DNA from: JASLEW01 sp035544875
GTDB lineage: Bacteria > Acidobacteriota > Thermoanaerobaculia > Multivoradales > UBA5704
Length of the DNA: 64,000 bases
Assembly: GCA_035544875.1 (NCBI GenBank)
Contig: DASZZP010000051.1
Location: 1-64,000, forward strand
Reading direction: 5' to 3'
Positions 52,229 to 60,625 of the stretch are shown here, piece by piece (positions within the stretch are counted from its first letter, which is position 1; every line of letters begins with the position of its first letter). The notes under the pieces were generated by a model that saw only the letters and a program-made list of their open reading frames with translations, was not told the origin of the DNA and searched no databases. The position numbers and the translations under genes are program-made.

Positions 52229-52612
52229 TCATCCCCCGCCAGGGGGGTGGCGTGGCGCCGCGACGCCCACCTTGAGGCGGGCGCTCAAGCGGTAGGCATG
52301 GTCGGCGGTGACGATGGCCGCCGCATCGCCGAGTCGGCCGCGCAGGGCGTGGAGGTGGCGGGCCGCGAGGTTAGTGATCTCGGCCCGGCCGGCCCCGGGG
52401 GGCGCCAGCCTCCTCCCAACCTCGACGACGGCCAGGCCGGCGCCGCCAGCCAGGCGGTCTTCGACCAGGTCGAGCCAGGTGAGGGCCTCGGTTGGCGCCC
52501 AATATAAGAAAACGCCTTTGATGATTCGATATATGGTCCCGTGTCGATGTGATGAAATATGCAGACGCGCCGGCGCCTTGCGACGAGGCGGCGGAGGTGG
52601 TGTCCTGGACAC
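52229..52612 (-). CDS. Doubtful ORF, perhaps a PIN-like remnant
   Basis: This 127-codon frame fills the gap between the VOC and SPFH genes. The C-terminal half (GDAAAIVTADHAYRLSARL) looks faintly like the end of a PIN domain. The N-terminus is low complexity. Sequence near 52500-52560 is locally AT-rich, which may reflect a promoter or an insertion boundary. I cannot support a complete gene here. Confidence 0.25.
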   Translation of the reverse strand: MSRTPPPPPRRKAPARLHISSHRHGTIYRIIKGVFLYWAPTEALTWLDLVEDRLAGGAGLAVVEVGRRLAPPGAGRAEITNLAARHLHALRGRLGDAAAIVTADHAYRLSARLKVGVAAPRHPPGGG

Positions 52613-52641
52613 CCTTGGCGGAGGAGCTTGCGCCGTTGGCG

Positions 52642-53598
52642 CTAACGCGGCCCGCCGGCGGGCGGAGGAGAAGAGGCCGGCAGCTCGGCCCCCATCGAGA
52701 GGATGTGCTGGGCAATGCGCGTGGCGGCTCCGGCGCTGTTGTCCATGAACACTACCTTGCCCTGGGCATGATCGGCGACGTACTTCAAGGCGTCGGTGTA
52801 CTCGAGGAAGAGGAGAAAGTTGGCGTCGACGCCGGCGCGGCGCAAGTTCTCCGCGGCGTCTTTCATCCCTTCGGCAATATTCTTGCGAAACAGCGCCAGA
52901 CCCTCGCCGCGCAGCGCGGCGGCCTTCTTCTCGGCCTCGGCGCCGATCGTCTTGTAGGCCGCTTCGGCCTCGGCGTCCTTGGTGCGCTTGACCAGCAGGG
53001 CGGCGCCTTCGTTCTCGGCGGCGGCGAGCAAGTTCTTCGACGAGACCACGCGCGCCATCGAGTCGATGACCTCCTTGTCAAAGGTCATATCGGTGATCTG
53101 GATGTCGCGTACAACGTAGCCCCAGGCGACCACCACCTCGTCGAGGTTCTTCTTGGTGTGATCCACGATCTCGGCGCGCATGCCGAGGATGTCGGCCTGC
53201 TTGGTGGTGGCCACGAACTGGCGGATCGAGCCGTCGATGGTGCGCTGCAGGGCAAGCTGGAACTCCTGGGGAGACGCGAAGCTGAACACCGCCTTCTTGA
53301 TCATCTCTTCGTCGGCGCTGGCGACCGCATAGAGGATCATGGTCGCGAACTTGACATTGGCCTGATCCTTGGTGATCGCCTGGAACTCCATCTGCAAGGC
53401 GCGGTTCTGCAGCGACAGCTGAGTGAAGAGCTTTTCCCAGGGCATCTTCAGGTTGAGCCCTTCGCGCATGATCCGCTGGTATTTGCCGAACATGGTCACC
53501 ACGCCGACCGATGCCTGGGGGATGCTGCGCACCTGGCGCAGCAGAAAAATGATGAAGATGAAAGAAAGCAGCGCGAGAAAGAAGAATTGGGGAGCCAT
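52642..53598 (-). CDS. SPFH/Band 7 (stomatin-like) membrane protein
   Basis: The protein has 318 aa. An N-terminal membrane helix (FFFLALLSFIFIIFLL) precedes the SPFH domain (IPQASVGVVTMFGKYQR ... RALQMEFQAITKDQANV) and a long charged coiled coil rich in Ala/Glu/Lys (about residues 195-260), as in stomatins, prohibitins and flotillins. It probably organises membrane microdomains or chaperones a protease. It follows the secreted-protein gene by 11 bases. Confidence 0.9.
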   Translation of the reverse strand: MAPQFFFLALLSFIFIIFLLRQVRSIPQASVGVVTMFGKYQRIMREGLNLKMPWEKLFTQLSLQNRALQMEFQAITKDQANVKFATMILYAVASADEEMIKKAVFSFASPQEFQLALQRTIDGSIRQFVATTKQADILGMRAEIVDHTKKNLDEVVVAWGYVVRDIQITDMTFDKEVIDSMARVVSSKNLLAAAENEGAALLVKRTKDAEAEAAYKTIGAEAEKKAAALRGEGLALFRKNIAEGMKDAAENLRRAGVDANFLLFLEYTDALKYVADHAQGKVVFMDNSAGAATRIAQHILSMGAELPASSPPPAGGPR

Positions 53599-53609
53599 GG
53601 CTCATCCTA

Positions 53610-54365
53610 TCAGTGAACGGTCAGGGTGGTGATGGTCGTGCTCTGGAAGTCCTGACCCAGGCCGGAGGCGTTGTCCGAGACTTCATGGCGGACGGCGACG
53701 AGGCGGTTGCCCTTGCGGCCGAATGTCCAGGCCTGCTTGCGGAGGTTCTCGAAGCTGAGCAGGAGGAAGGTGGCGCGGGTACGGTCGGTCCGCTCGGCGC
53801 CGAGCGGCAGGCCGTCGGCTCCCAGCCAGATGGACATCTTGCTCTCGGCGCTCTTGACGTGCTTGCGCGCCTCCCGTGACAGGCGGGGAGTGATGCTGAG
53901 CACCAGGAGCCGCGCCGGCTTGCCGGAATAGGTGCCGGCCGTGGCCTGGAGCAGCGTGGCGAAGGGAAGGTCCTGGGCGAGCGTCGCTGAGCAGTCGAGG
54001 ATCGCGGCGATCTCGTTCAAGCTTACCGCCTGCATGGCGGTGTAGGTGGGCGTCCTCTTGTCTGGATCGAGGATCTGGGCGTGCAGCTCCTGCTGGGCCT
54101 GGCGGGCGAGAGCGCGCGGGAACTCGACGTTGAGCCCCCGGGGGCTGTCCTCGATCTCGACCGAGACTCGCGAGTGCTCGGACCAGTTCTCGTCGCGGGC
54201 CCGGCGCGACAGCTGGAGCTCGAGCGTGGCGCGGACCTCGTCGGTGCCCGGAAAGCGGGCGAGCGTGCCCTGCAGATCGGCCAGCTCGTCACCGCGGCTG
54301 GGCGCGGCAGCGAGGGTGACTAGGACCAGGGCGGCGAGAGTCGCCGCGGCCAGAGCGCGCGTCAC
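53610..54365 (-). CDS. Secreted protein of unknown function
   Basis: The protein has 251 aa with a clear signal peptide (LAAATLAALVLVTLAAAPSRG). The mature part has an early helical segment and then beta-rich sequence (SVEIEDSPRGLNVEF, MSIWLGADGLPLGAER, RHEVSDNA) and no Cys pair. I do not recognise the family. It is probably co-transcribed with the SPFH gene downstream. Confidence 0.65.
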   Translation of the reverse strand: MTRALAAATLAALVLVTLAAAPSRGDELADLQGTLARFPGTDEVRATLELQLSRRARDENWSEHSRVSVEIEDSPRGLNVEFPRALARQAQQELHAQILDPDKRTPTYTAMQAVSLNEIAAILDCSATLAQDLPFATLLQATAGTYSGKPARLLVLSITPRLSREARKHVKSAESKMSIWLGADGLPLGAERTDRTRATFLLLSFENLRKQAWTFGRKGNRLVAVRHEVSDNASGLGQDFQSTTITTLTVH

Positions 54366-54617
54366 CTCGATCCTCCGCTGGGCAGGCTGGCGCCCTCGGC
54401 CCGAAGCCGCCCAGCGGGGGCGGCGAGGCGATGAGGCGGTGGAGAGGGGTTTGCCTGCTGAGCCGGAGTCATGCGCGACGCCCGTGCTCGCGGCCTCGTT
54501 GGCGCAGCTGATTCGGCTGGTTCATGGGTGGGTATACGCAGGCCGAGCGCCGAGGATTCTGCCTCGCGAGGCCCCGCTCGACGGAACGCCGGTCCGCGGA
54601 TCGGCATTCCCGCGGCG

Positions 54618-55502
54618 TCATCGTTCGCGCAGCAGCCGGTCGAGCCGGCGCGAGAGATCGGCCGCGAAATCCTCGGCGCCGACGAAACCGGAGTGGCGGA
54701 ACCGCAGCCTGCCTGCGCGGTCGATGATGACCAGGGTTGGAAAGCCGGGGGCGCCGAAGGCCTCGTAGACCTTGCTGCCGTGGTCGTAGGCGACCGGCAG
54801 GCGGTACCCGGTCTCGCGGAAGAATCGGCGCGCGTTCTCGGGCGTGTCGCCGCGGTCGCCGTCGACCGCGTAGAAGGCGACGTCCGGGCTCGCGCGGAGC
54901 TCCTCGTAGACCTTTTCGAGCTCGGGGAACTCGCGGCGGCAGGGCTGGCACCAGGTGGTCCAGAAATCCAGCACCACGACCCGGCCGCGCAGGTCCTGCG
55001 ACGAGACCGCGCCGCCGTCGAGAAGCGCCAGCCGGAAGGCGGGCGCGGGCTCGTCGAGCTCCCTGCGGACGATCAGGGAGGTCACGAAGCGCGGAATGAG
55101 AAGCGCGAGCGCGAGGTTGGCGAGCAGGAGCATCGCCAGTGCCGCGAGCCATCGGCGGCCGCTCGACATCCGGTTGCCACCCCGGGCAACCCAGAGACCC
55201 AGAGCGCAGGATGGGGCGGCCAAAGCCGCCAGGAACAAGAGCGGCCAGGCGCCCTCCGAGGCGCCAAGCCAGGTCGCGAGCCCGAGCGGGGGCAGGTTGA
55301 TGAGAACCAGGTCCAGCCAGGGCTGGAGCGCGCTCGCCCGGCCACGCCAGATGCCGACCGCGAGCGCCACGAGCGACGGCAAGAGAAAGAGGAGATAGAC
55401 CAGGGACCGGCTCTGGAGCAGGAAGGCGGCCCCGAAGGCGCACACCGCAATGATCAAGGCGCTGCCCGAAAGGTCGCCGACCAGTGGGAGGATCTTGCGC
55501 AT
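54618..55502 (-). CDS. Membrane-anchored TlpA/ResA-like thioredoxin
   Basis: The protein has 294 aa. About four or five N-terminal membrane helices (residues about 10-145) precede a periplasmic thioredoxin-like domain with DFWTTWCQPCRREFPEL (CXXC) and GFPTLVIIDRAGR (cis-Pro). It is a probable disulfide reductase for cytochrome c maturation or envelope proteins. The multi-helix N-terminus is unusual for TlpA. ATG 55502 has GGAAGG upstream. Confidence 0.88.
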   Translation of the reverse strand: MRKILPLVGDLSGSALIIAVCAFGAAFLLQSRSLVYLLFLLPSLVALAVGIWRGRASALQPWLDLVLINLPPLGLATWLGASEGAWPLLFLAALAAPSCALGLWVARGGNRMSSGRRWLAALAMLLLANLALALLIPRFVTSLIVRRELDEPAPAFRLALLDGGAVSSQDLRGRVVVLDFWTTWCQPCRREFPELEKVYEELRASPDVAFYAVDGDRGDTPENARRFFRETGYRLPVAYDHGSKVYEAFGAPGFPTLVIIDRAGRLRFRHSGFVGAEDFAADLSRRLDRLLRER

Positions 55503-55662
55503 TCTCGTTGCCTTCCGTACTTTCGGGCTGCTGGGAACACTCTCGCATTCCGAGCTCGTCCCAGCCCAATGACGGTGCCGCCTCGAGAAAGGTTTCACGG
55601 CTGTTTATTAGTCCCCACCGCCCGGTTCGATCTCCCCCCACTCGGCCTTGGGGCGCTTGGCG

Positions 55663-55668
55663 TAGAAT
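55663..55668 (+). promoter_or_regulatory. TAGAAT box upstream of the bacilliredoxin gene
   Basis: TAGAAT lies 61 bases before GTG 55729. AGGAGGTG (about 55717-55724) gives the RBS. Confidence 0.4.
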
Positions 55669-55728
55669 AGGGGCCGGGATCCGGTCAGGCTGGCCGGGAT
55701 CGAGTCTTTTTCCCACAGGAGGTGTGAG

Positions 55729-56193
55729 GTGCCTTATAGTCCCATGCTCGTAAAGCCGATGCGCGAAGAGTTGACGCAGGCCGGTGTCCAGGAGCTGATG
55801 ACTGCCGCCGCTGTCGACGAGTTCATGAACCACAAGAGCGGCACCGCGATGCTGGTGGTTAACTCGGTATGCGGCTGCGCGGCGGGAAAGGCGCGCCCGG
55901 GCGTCCTCCAGGCGCTCCAGCACGAGCGCCGGCCGGACCGCACCGCAACGGTCTTTGCCGGCCAGGACCTCGAGGCCACGGCCAGGGCCCGCTCGTACTT
56001 TCCGGACATCCCGCCGAGCAGCCCCTCGATCGCCTTCATCAAGGATGGCGAGCTGGTCTACTTCCTGCCGCGCCATCGCATCGAGGGACGGGACGCCAAC
56101 GCCGTGGCCAGCGACCTGGTGGCCCAGTTCGACCAGTATTGCGCGGCGCCCGCGAGCGCGCTTGCCGACGCGGTCGGCGTGGGGCAGCCGTAA
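55729..56193 (+). CDS. Bacilliredoxin (BrxA/BrxB family)
   Basis: This thioredoxin-fold protein has 154 aa and the CGC active site in VVNSVCGCAAGKARP, typical of YphP/YqiW bacilliredoxins that remove bacillithiol from oxidised proteins. The pattern IPPSSPSIAFIKDGELVYFLPR also matches. Whether this organism makes bacillithiol is not shown here. GTG 55729 has a strong RBS. Confidence 0.92.
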   Translation: MPYSPMLVKPMREELTQAGVQELMTAAAVDEFMNHKSGTAMLVVNSVCGCAAGKARPGVLQALQHERRPDRTATVFAGQDLEATARARSYFPDIPPSSPSIAFIKDGELVYFLPRHRIEGRDANAVASDLVAQFDQYCAAPASALADAVGVGQP

Positions 56194-56226
56194 TCGCCAA
56201 TCGCCAATCAACGCCGGGCGTCCTCC

Positions 56227-56499
56227 ATGGGCACATTCCACCGCGGCAAGAGCGAGCTGCACGGCATCACGGTCGTGGTGGATACGACCGGCCCGGAAAT
56301 CTTCATCGGCCGTTGCGATGACGAGAACGAGCACGGCATCGTGCTCGACGACGTCGACGTCCACCGGGCAGGGGAGGGAGGCCGCTCCAAGGAGGACTAC
56401 CTCGATCGGGCCGCCCGCCTCGGCGTGTGGAAGAAGCACGACCGTCTCTTCATCCCGCGCGAGAAGGTCGCCTCGGTGCGCCGCCTGGGAGAGCTGTAG
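56227..56499 (+). CDS. Small conserved-looking hypothetical protein
   Basis: The protein has 90 aa and is acidic with a beta-rich pattern (GITVVVDTTGPEIFIGRCDDEN ... LFIPREKVASVRRLGEL, each in pieces). It has codon usage like its neighbours and a start 33 bases after the bacilliredoxin stop. I do not recognise it, but it looks like a real gene, probably in the same transcript. Confidence 0.6.
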   Translation: MGTFHRGKSELHGITVVVDTTGPEIFIGRCDDENEHGIVLDDVDVHRAGEGGRSKEDYLDRAARLGVWKKHDRLFIPREKVASVRRLGEL

Positions 56500-56680
56500 C
56501 ACGCCCGAACCAGGCTTTCCTTCAGGCATTGGCAGGCGGAGAGCCTTTGCGCAACGGCAAGCGCTGCGCAGGCCGCGGCGCGCTCCGGGCAAAGAAAAAC
56601 GGGCCGCCGCCGCGGAACGCGGGGGCTGAGGAGCAAGGTAAGATTATGCCGCTTCTGGACATCGCGATGAGGAGCGACTG

Positions 56681-57661
56681 ATGGCAGCAGAGCCCATGCC
56701 CCGGACCCAGCCGGAGCTCGACGAGGAGCCCGATCTCCTCGCTCCCGAAGACTCGCCCGCCGCCGTCCGGCCGGGCGCCGAGGCGCCGCGCCGGCCCCGC
56801 ATCCGGGAATTCGAGACCATCGTCGAGGAGGCCATCCGGGAGACGCCTGACACCACGACGCTCGTCTTCTTCACCGGCAGCGAGCGCCTGGAGTACGAGG
56901 CCGGCCAGTTCCTGACCATCCGGCCGCATCAGTTCCCGGCGCTCGAGCGCTTCGTCAAATATTTCGAGGACCTCAAGGGGAAGAAGGAGCCGGCGCGCGC
57001 CTACTCGATGTGCTCGGCGCCGCACGAGCGCCGGCTGGCGGTGACCGTCAAGGAGGAGCTCTACGTCAGCGGGGTCACCAAGTACCCGCCGCTGATGTCG
57101 CCCTTTCTCACCTATCGCACGCCGCCGGGAACCCGCATGGTGGTGACCGGCTTCGGCGGACCCTACACCTTGCCCAGGGACGTCGAGTCGCGCACCGATC
57201 ACATCGTGCACATCTGCGCCGGCTCCGGCATCGTGCCCAACATGAGCATCCTCAAGCACTGCCTCGACAACGACATGCGGCTGCGCCACACGCTCATCTA
57301 CGGCAACAAGACCTGGACCGACGTGATCTTCGGCCCGCAGCTCGCGGAGCTGGCGGCGAAGCATCCGGGCAAGCTCGAGATCGTGCACGCGCTTTCCCGC
57401 GAGCGCGGCGATTGCGACATCGCGCGCTACGGGCCGGGAGTTCACCGCGGGCGGGTGAGCGAGGAGCTGATCCGCGCCACCATCAACGACCCGCTGGCGG
57501 TCGAGGTGTTCACCTGCGGCCCCGGAATCGGCAAGTTCGAGCGCCAGGCCGCCAAGGAGAAGGGCGAGGCGCCGGTGCCGCGGTTCCTCGAGACGACGCT
57601 GGCGGCGCTGAAGGCGATCGGCGTGCCCAACAACCGGGTGCACCGCGAGATGTACGGCTGA
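56681..57661 (+). CDS. FNR-type FAD/NAD(P)H oxidoreductase
   Basis: The protein has 326 aa. An acidic N-terminus of about 40 residues precedes an FAD-binding barrel with RAYSMCS and a NAD(P) domain with HICAGSGIVPNMSIL, LIYGNKTWTDVIF and EVFTCGPGI. There is no 2Fe-2S domain in this protein, so electrons must pass to a separate partner. The next gene, 17 bases on, encodes P5C dehydrogenase, hinting at amino-acid catabolism. GAGGAGCG precedes the ATG. Confidence 0.8.
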   Translation: MAAEPMPRTQPELDEEPDLLAPEDSPAAVRPGAEAPRRPRIREFETIVEEAIRETPDTTTLVFFTGSERLEYEAGQFLTIRPHQFPALERFVKYFEDLKGKKEPARAYSMCSAPHERRLAVTVKEELYVSGVTKYPPLMSPFLTYRTPPGTRMVVTGFGGPYTLPRDVESRTDHIVHICAGSGIVPNMSILKHCLDNDMRLRHTLIYGNKTWTDVIFGPQLAELAAKHPGKLEIVHALSRERGDCDIARYGPGVHRGRVSEELIRATINDPLAVEVFTCGPGIGKFERQAAKEKGEAPVPRFLETTLAALKAIGVPNNRVHREMYG

Positions 57662-57678
57662 TCGAGGAGCCGCCCCGC

Positions 57679-59310
57679 ATGTCGAACGCCATCTCCCCCC
57701 TCGCCGCACCCGCCAACGAGCCGGTCCGGGCCTACGGTCCCGGCTCGCCCGAGAAGGCGTCGCTCAAGTTGCGCCTCGCCTCCATGCTGGGCGAAAGGAT
57801 CGAGATCCCGCTGGTGATCGGCGGCAAGGAAGTCCGCACCGGCGACCTCGGCCAGGCGGTCTGCCCGCATCAGCATGGCCACCTGCTCGCCACCTTCCAC
57901 CAGGCCGGCGCCGCCGAGGTGGCGGCGGCGGCGGCGGCGGCGCGGCGGGCCTGGCGCGACTGGTCGGAGACCAGCTGGGAGGAGCGGGCCGCGGTGCTGC
58001 TGCGCGCCGCCGACCTGCTGGCGGGTCCCTGGCGCGACACCTTGAACGGCGCCACCATGCTCAACCAGTCGAAAACCGTCTTCCAGGCGGAGATCGATTC
58101 GGCCTGCGAGCTGATCGATTTCTGGCGCTTCAATCCCTACTTCATGTGCGCCCTCTACCGCGAGCAGCCTTGGTCGTCGCCCGGAGTCTGGAACCGGGTC
58201 GACTACCGGCCGCTCGAGGGGTTCGTCTTCGCCGTGTCGCCGTTCAACTTCACCTCGATCGCCGGCAACCTGCCGACCGCGCCGGCGCTGCTGGGCAACA
58301 CGGTGCTGTGGAAGCCGGCCTCGAGCGCCGTCTACTCGGGCTACCAGCTGATGAAGCTGCTCACCGCCGCAGGCCTCCCCGACGGCGTCGTCAACTTCTT
58401 GCCCGGGCGCGCCGCCAAGGTGGGCGATCCGGCGCTCGCCCATCCCGAGCTTGCCGGCATTCACTTCACCGGCTCGACGCCGGTCTTCCAGGCGATGTGG
58501 AAGACGCTCGGCGACAACATCGCGCGCTACCGTTCGTACCCGCGGGTGGTGGGCGAGACCGGAGGCAAGAACTTCGTCTTCGCCCACCCTTCGGCCGACA
58601 CCGCGGCGCTGGTGACGGCGCTGGTGCGCGGCGGTTTCGAGTACCAGGGCCAGAAGTGCTCAGCCGGGTCGCGCGCCTACGTGCCGCGCTCGCTGTGGGG
58701 CGCGGTGCGCACGCGGCTGGCGGACGAGGTGCACGGCATCCGCATGGGCTCGCCGCTCGATTTCCGCAATTTCATGGGGGCGGTGATCGACCAGAGCGCC
58801 TACGACCGCATCAAGGGTTACATCGACTTCGCCCGCGGCTCCGCCGACGCCGAGATCCTGGCCGGCGGCGGCTGCGACGACCGGCAAGGCTACTTCGTCG
58901 AGCCGACGGTGGTGGTGACGACCGATCCGCGCTTCAAGCTGATGACCGAGGAGATCTTCGGCCCGGTGCTCACGCTCTTCGTCTACGAGGACGGCGAGCT
59001 CGACCAGACGGTCGAGCTGTGCGACGCGACCAGCCCCTACGCCCTGACCGGCGCCGTGTTCGCCGAGGACCGGCAGGCCGTCGCCCGCCTGGCGCGGCGC
59101 TTGCGCCACGCGGCTGGCAACTTCTACATCAACGACAAGCCGACCGGGGCGGTGGTCGGCCAGCAGCCGTTCGGCGGCGCGCGCGCCTCGGGCACCAACG
59201 ACAAGGCGGGATCGATGGCGAACCTGCTGCGCTGGACCTCGCAGCGCGCCATCAAGGAGAGCTTCGTGCCGGCCCGCGACTACCGCTACCCGTTCATGGC
59301 CGAAGAGTAG
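57679..59310 (+). CDS. Delta-1-pyrroline-5-carboxylate dehydrogenase
   Basis: This aldehyde dehydrogenase has 543 aa and oxidises glutamate semialdehyde to glutamate in proline/arginine catabolism. Visible are FAVSPFNFTSIAGNLP, HFTGSTPVFQAMW, VGETGGKNFVF with the catalytic-region Glu, and the catalytic Cys in YQGQKCSAGSRAYV. The C-terminus (GQQPFGGARASGTNDKAG) is typical of the eukaryotic-like ALDH4 branch. Proline dehydrogenase is not encoded adjacent. Confidence 0.93.
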   Translation: MSNAISPLAAPANEPVRAYGPGSPEKASLKLRLASMLGERIEIPLVIGGKEVRTGDLGQAVCPHQHGHLLATFHQAGAAEVAAAAAAARRAWRDWSETSWEERAAVLLRAADLLAGPWRDTLNGATMLNQSKTVFQAEIDSACELIDFWRFNPYFMCALYREQPWSSPGVWNRVDYRPLEGFVFAVSPFNFTSIAGNLPTAPALLGNTVLWKPASSAVYSGYQLMKLLTAAGLPDGVVNFLPGRAAKVGDPALAHPELAGIHFTGSTPVFQAMWKTLGDNIARYRSYPRVVGETGGKNFVFAHPSADTAALVTALVRGGFEYQGQKCSAGSRAYVPRSLWGAVRTRLADEVHGIRMGSPLDFRNFMGAVIDQSAYDRIKGYIDFARGSADAEILAGGGCDDRQGYFVEPTVVVTTDPRFKLMTEEIFGPVLTLFVYEDGELDQTVELCDATSPYALTGAVFAEDRQAVARLARRLRHAAGNFYINDKPTGAVVGQQPFGGARASGTNDKAGSMANLLRWTSQRAIKESFVPARDYRYPFMAEE

Positions 59311-59517
59311 GGCCTGACCCGTTGCAGAGTCGTCACCTCGGTAAGGGCTCGCCGCCCGGCGAGGCGTGCTAAACTCCATCTCACGTCCTGCGAGCAGTAC
59401 AACCAGGCAAGCGCGGCAAGGATCGAAAGGCGGGGCCCGTGGGGGACAGCGGGCCCGAGCCCGCACTTGGCAGGCGGGCCGGGCTTGCGGCACCTCCGGA
59501 GTCTCGGTGCATAGGCC

Positions 59518-59856
59518 ATGATAGTCGAGAAGCGCCAGCTGGATGGCTTCACCCTGCTCAACGTGGAGGGAGTGATCAAGCTCGGCGAGAGCGCGCAGTT
59601 CTTCGCCCAGACGCTGGACCGCGCGCTGTCCAATGATCAGGGGCACGTCATCATCGATTTCAGCCGCATCAACTTCATCGACTCGACCGGAATCGGCGAG
59701 CTGGTCGGCTACCTCGGGCGCTTCCGCAGCTTCCAGCGCGCGCTGGTCCTGGTCAATCCTTCGCAGCGCATCCGCAAGCTGCTGCAGGTGGCGCGGCTCG
59801 ATACCCTGTTCCCGACCTACGAAAGCGTCGACGAGGCCATCGCGGCGGAGCGGTAG
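59518..59856 (+). CDS. STAS-domain anti-sigma factor antagonist
   Basis: The protein has 112 aa and the single STAS domain. The phosphorylatable Ser lies in FIDSTGIGELVGYL, and GVIKLGES is near the N-terminus. It is a SpoIIAA/RsbV-type switch that would be dephosphorylated by a SpoIIE phosphatase such as that at 18258-19385. No anti-sigma kinase is adjacent. Confidence 0.92.
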   Translation: MIVEKRQLDGFTLLNVEGVIKLGESAQFFAQTLDRALSNDQGHVIIDFSRINFIDSTGIGELVGYLGRFRSFQRALVLVNPSQRIRKLLQVARLDTLFPTYESVDEAIAAER

Positions 59857-59872
59857 AGAGCTCGAGGAGGTA

Positions 59873-59878
59873 TAGAAT
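59873..59878 (+). promoter_or_regulatory. TAGAAT box upstream of the rhodanese gene
   Basis: TAGAAT ends eight bases before GTG 59887, so the mRNA would have almost no leader. GAGGAGG (59864-59870) lies upstream of the box and could serve only a longer transcript. Confidence 0.4.
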
Positions 59879-59886
59879 CCCGGGCC

Positions 59887-60570
59887 GTGACGAGGCGGCG
59901 GCTCCGGGTGCTCCTTCTGCTGGTGGTGGTTGCCGCCGGGGGCTGCGCGACGGTGAACGGGGTCGGGCAGCGGCTGGCGGACCGCAAGCCGGGTCCCAAG
60001 ACACCGTACCGGGTACTGAGCCCGCCGATCGCCTACGAGATGATCCGCGACTCGCCCGGAGTGCTCATCCTCGATCTGCGCCGGCCCGAGGAGTACCAGA
60101 GCGGCACCGGCCACCTGCGCGGCGCGACCAACATCCCGCTCGCCCGCCTGCCCTACCGGCTGCTCGAGATCCGCAGCTTCCGCGGCGAGACCTTCCTGGT
60201 CTACTGCGACACGCCGGCCTGCGGCGATGCCGGGATGCAGGTGCTGCGCTCGAGCGGCTTCGACGACGCGGTGCTGATCGACGGCGGTATCCAGGGTTGG
60301 ATCCAGAGCGGCTATGGCACCTTCGCCCGCCCCGGGTCGCGCGTGCAGACCAGGCGCCGGAACAGCCCGCAGCTGGTGCCGGAGCGCATGCAGCCGAAGG
60401 GTGGCGAGCTGCCAGTGATCCAGCCTGGGAACACCCGGGAGAAAGGTCAGCCCGCGAGCCAGCTGCCGCCCCAGGGCCAGCCACCGCCGGACGGACAGCC
60501 GCCTAGCCAGCCGCCGCGGACTGATCAGCCGCCGCCGGGCCAGCCGCCACCGAGCCAGCCGCCGCCATGA
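59887..60570 (+). CDS. Rhodanese-domain lipoprotein
   Basis: The protein has 227 aa. The lipoprotein signal is LLLLVVVAAGGC. The rhodanese domain (about residues 45-155) has LILDLRRPEEYQSG, HLRGATNIPL and the active-site loop VYCDTPACGD, followed by DGGIQGWIQSGY. The last 60 residues are Pro/Gln-rich repeats. It is probably a surface or periplasmic sulfurtransferase-like protein. GTG 59887. Confidence 0.88.
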   Translation: MTRRRLRVLLLLVVVAAGGCATVNGVGQRLADRKPGPKTPYRVLSPPIAYEMIRDSPGVLILDLRRPEEYQSGTGHLRGATNIPLARLPYRLLEIRSFRGETFLVYCDTPACGDAGMQVLRSSGFDDAVLIDGGIQGWIQSGYGTFARPGSRVQTRRRNSPQLVPERMQPKGGELPVIQPGNTREKGQPASQLPPQGQPPPDGQPPSQPPRTDQPPPGQPPPSQPPP

Positions 60571-60625
60571 TCGACCAGGAATTGATCGAGCGAGCCCAAG
60601 GGCCGACCGTAAGGGAGAGAGATCG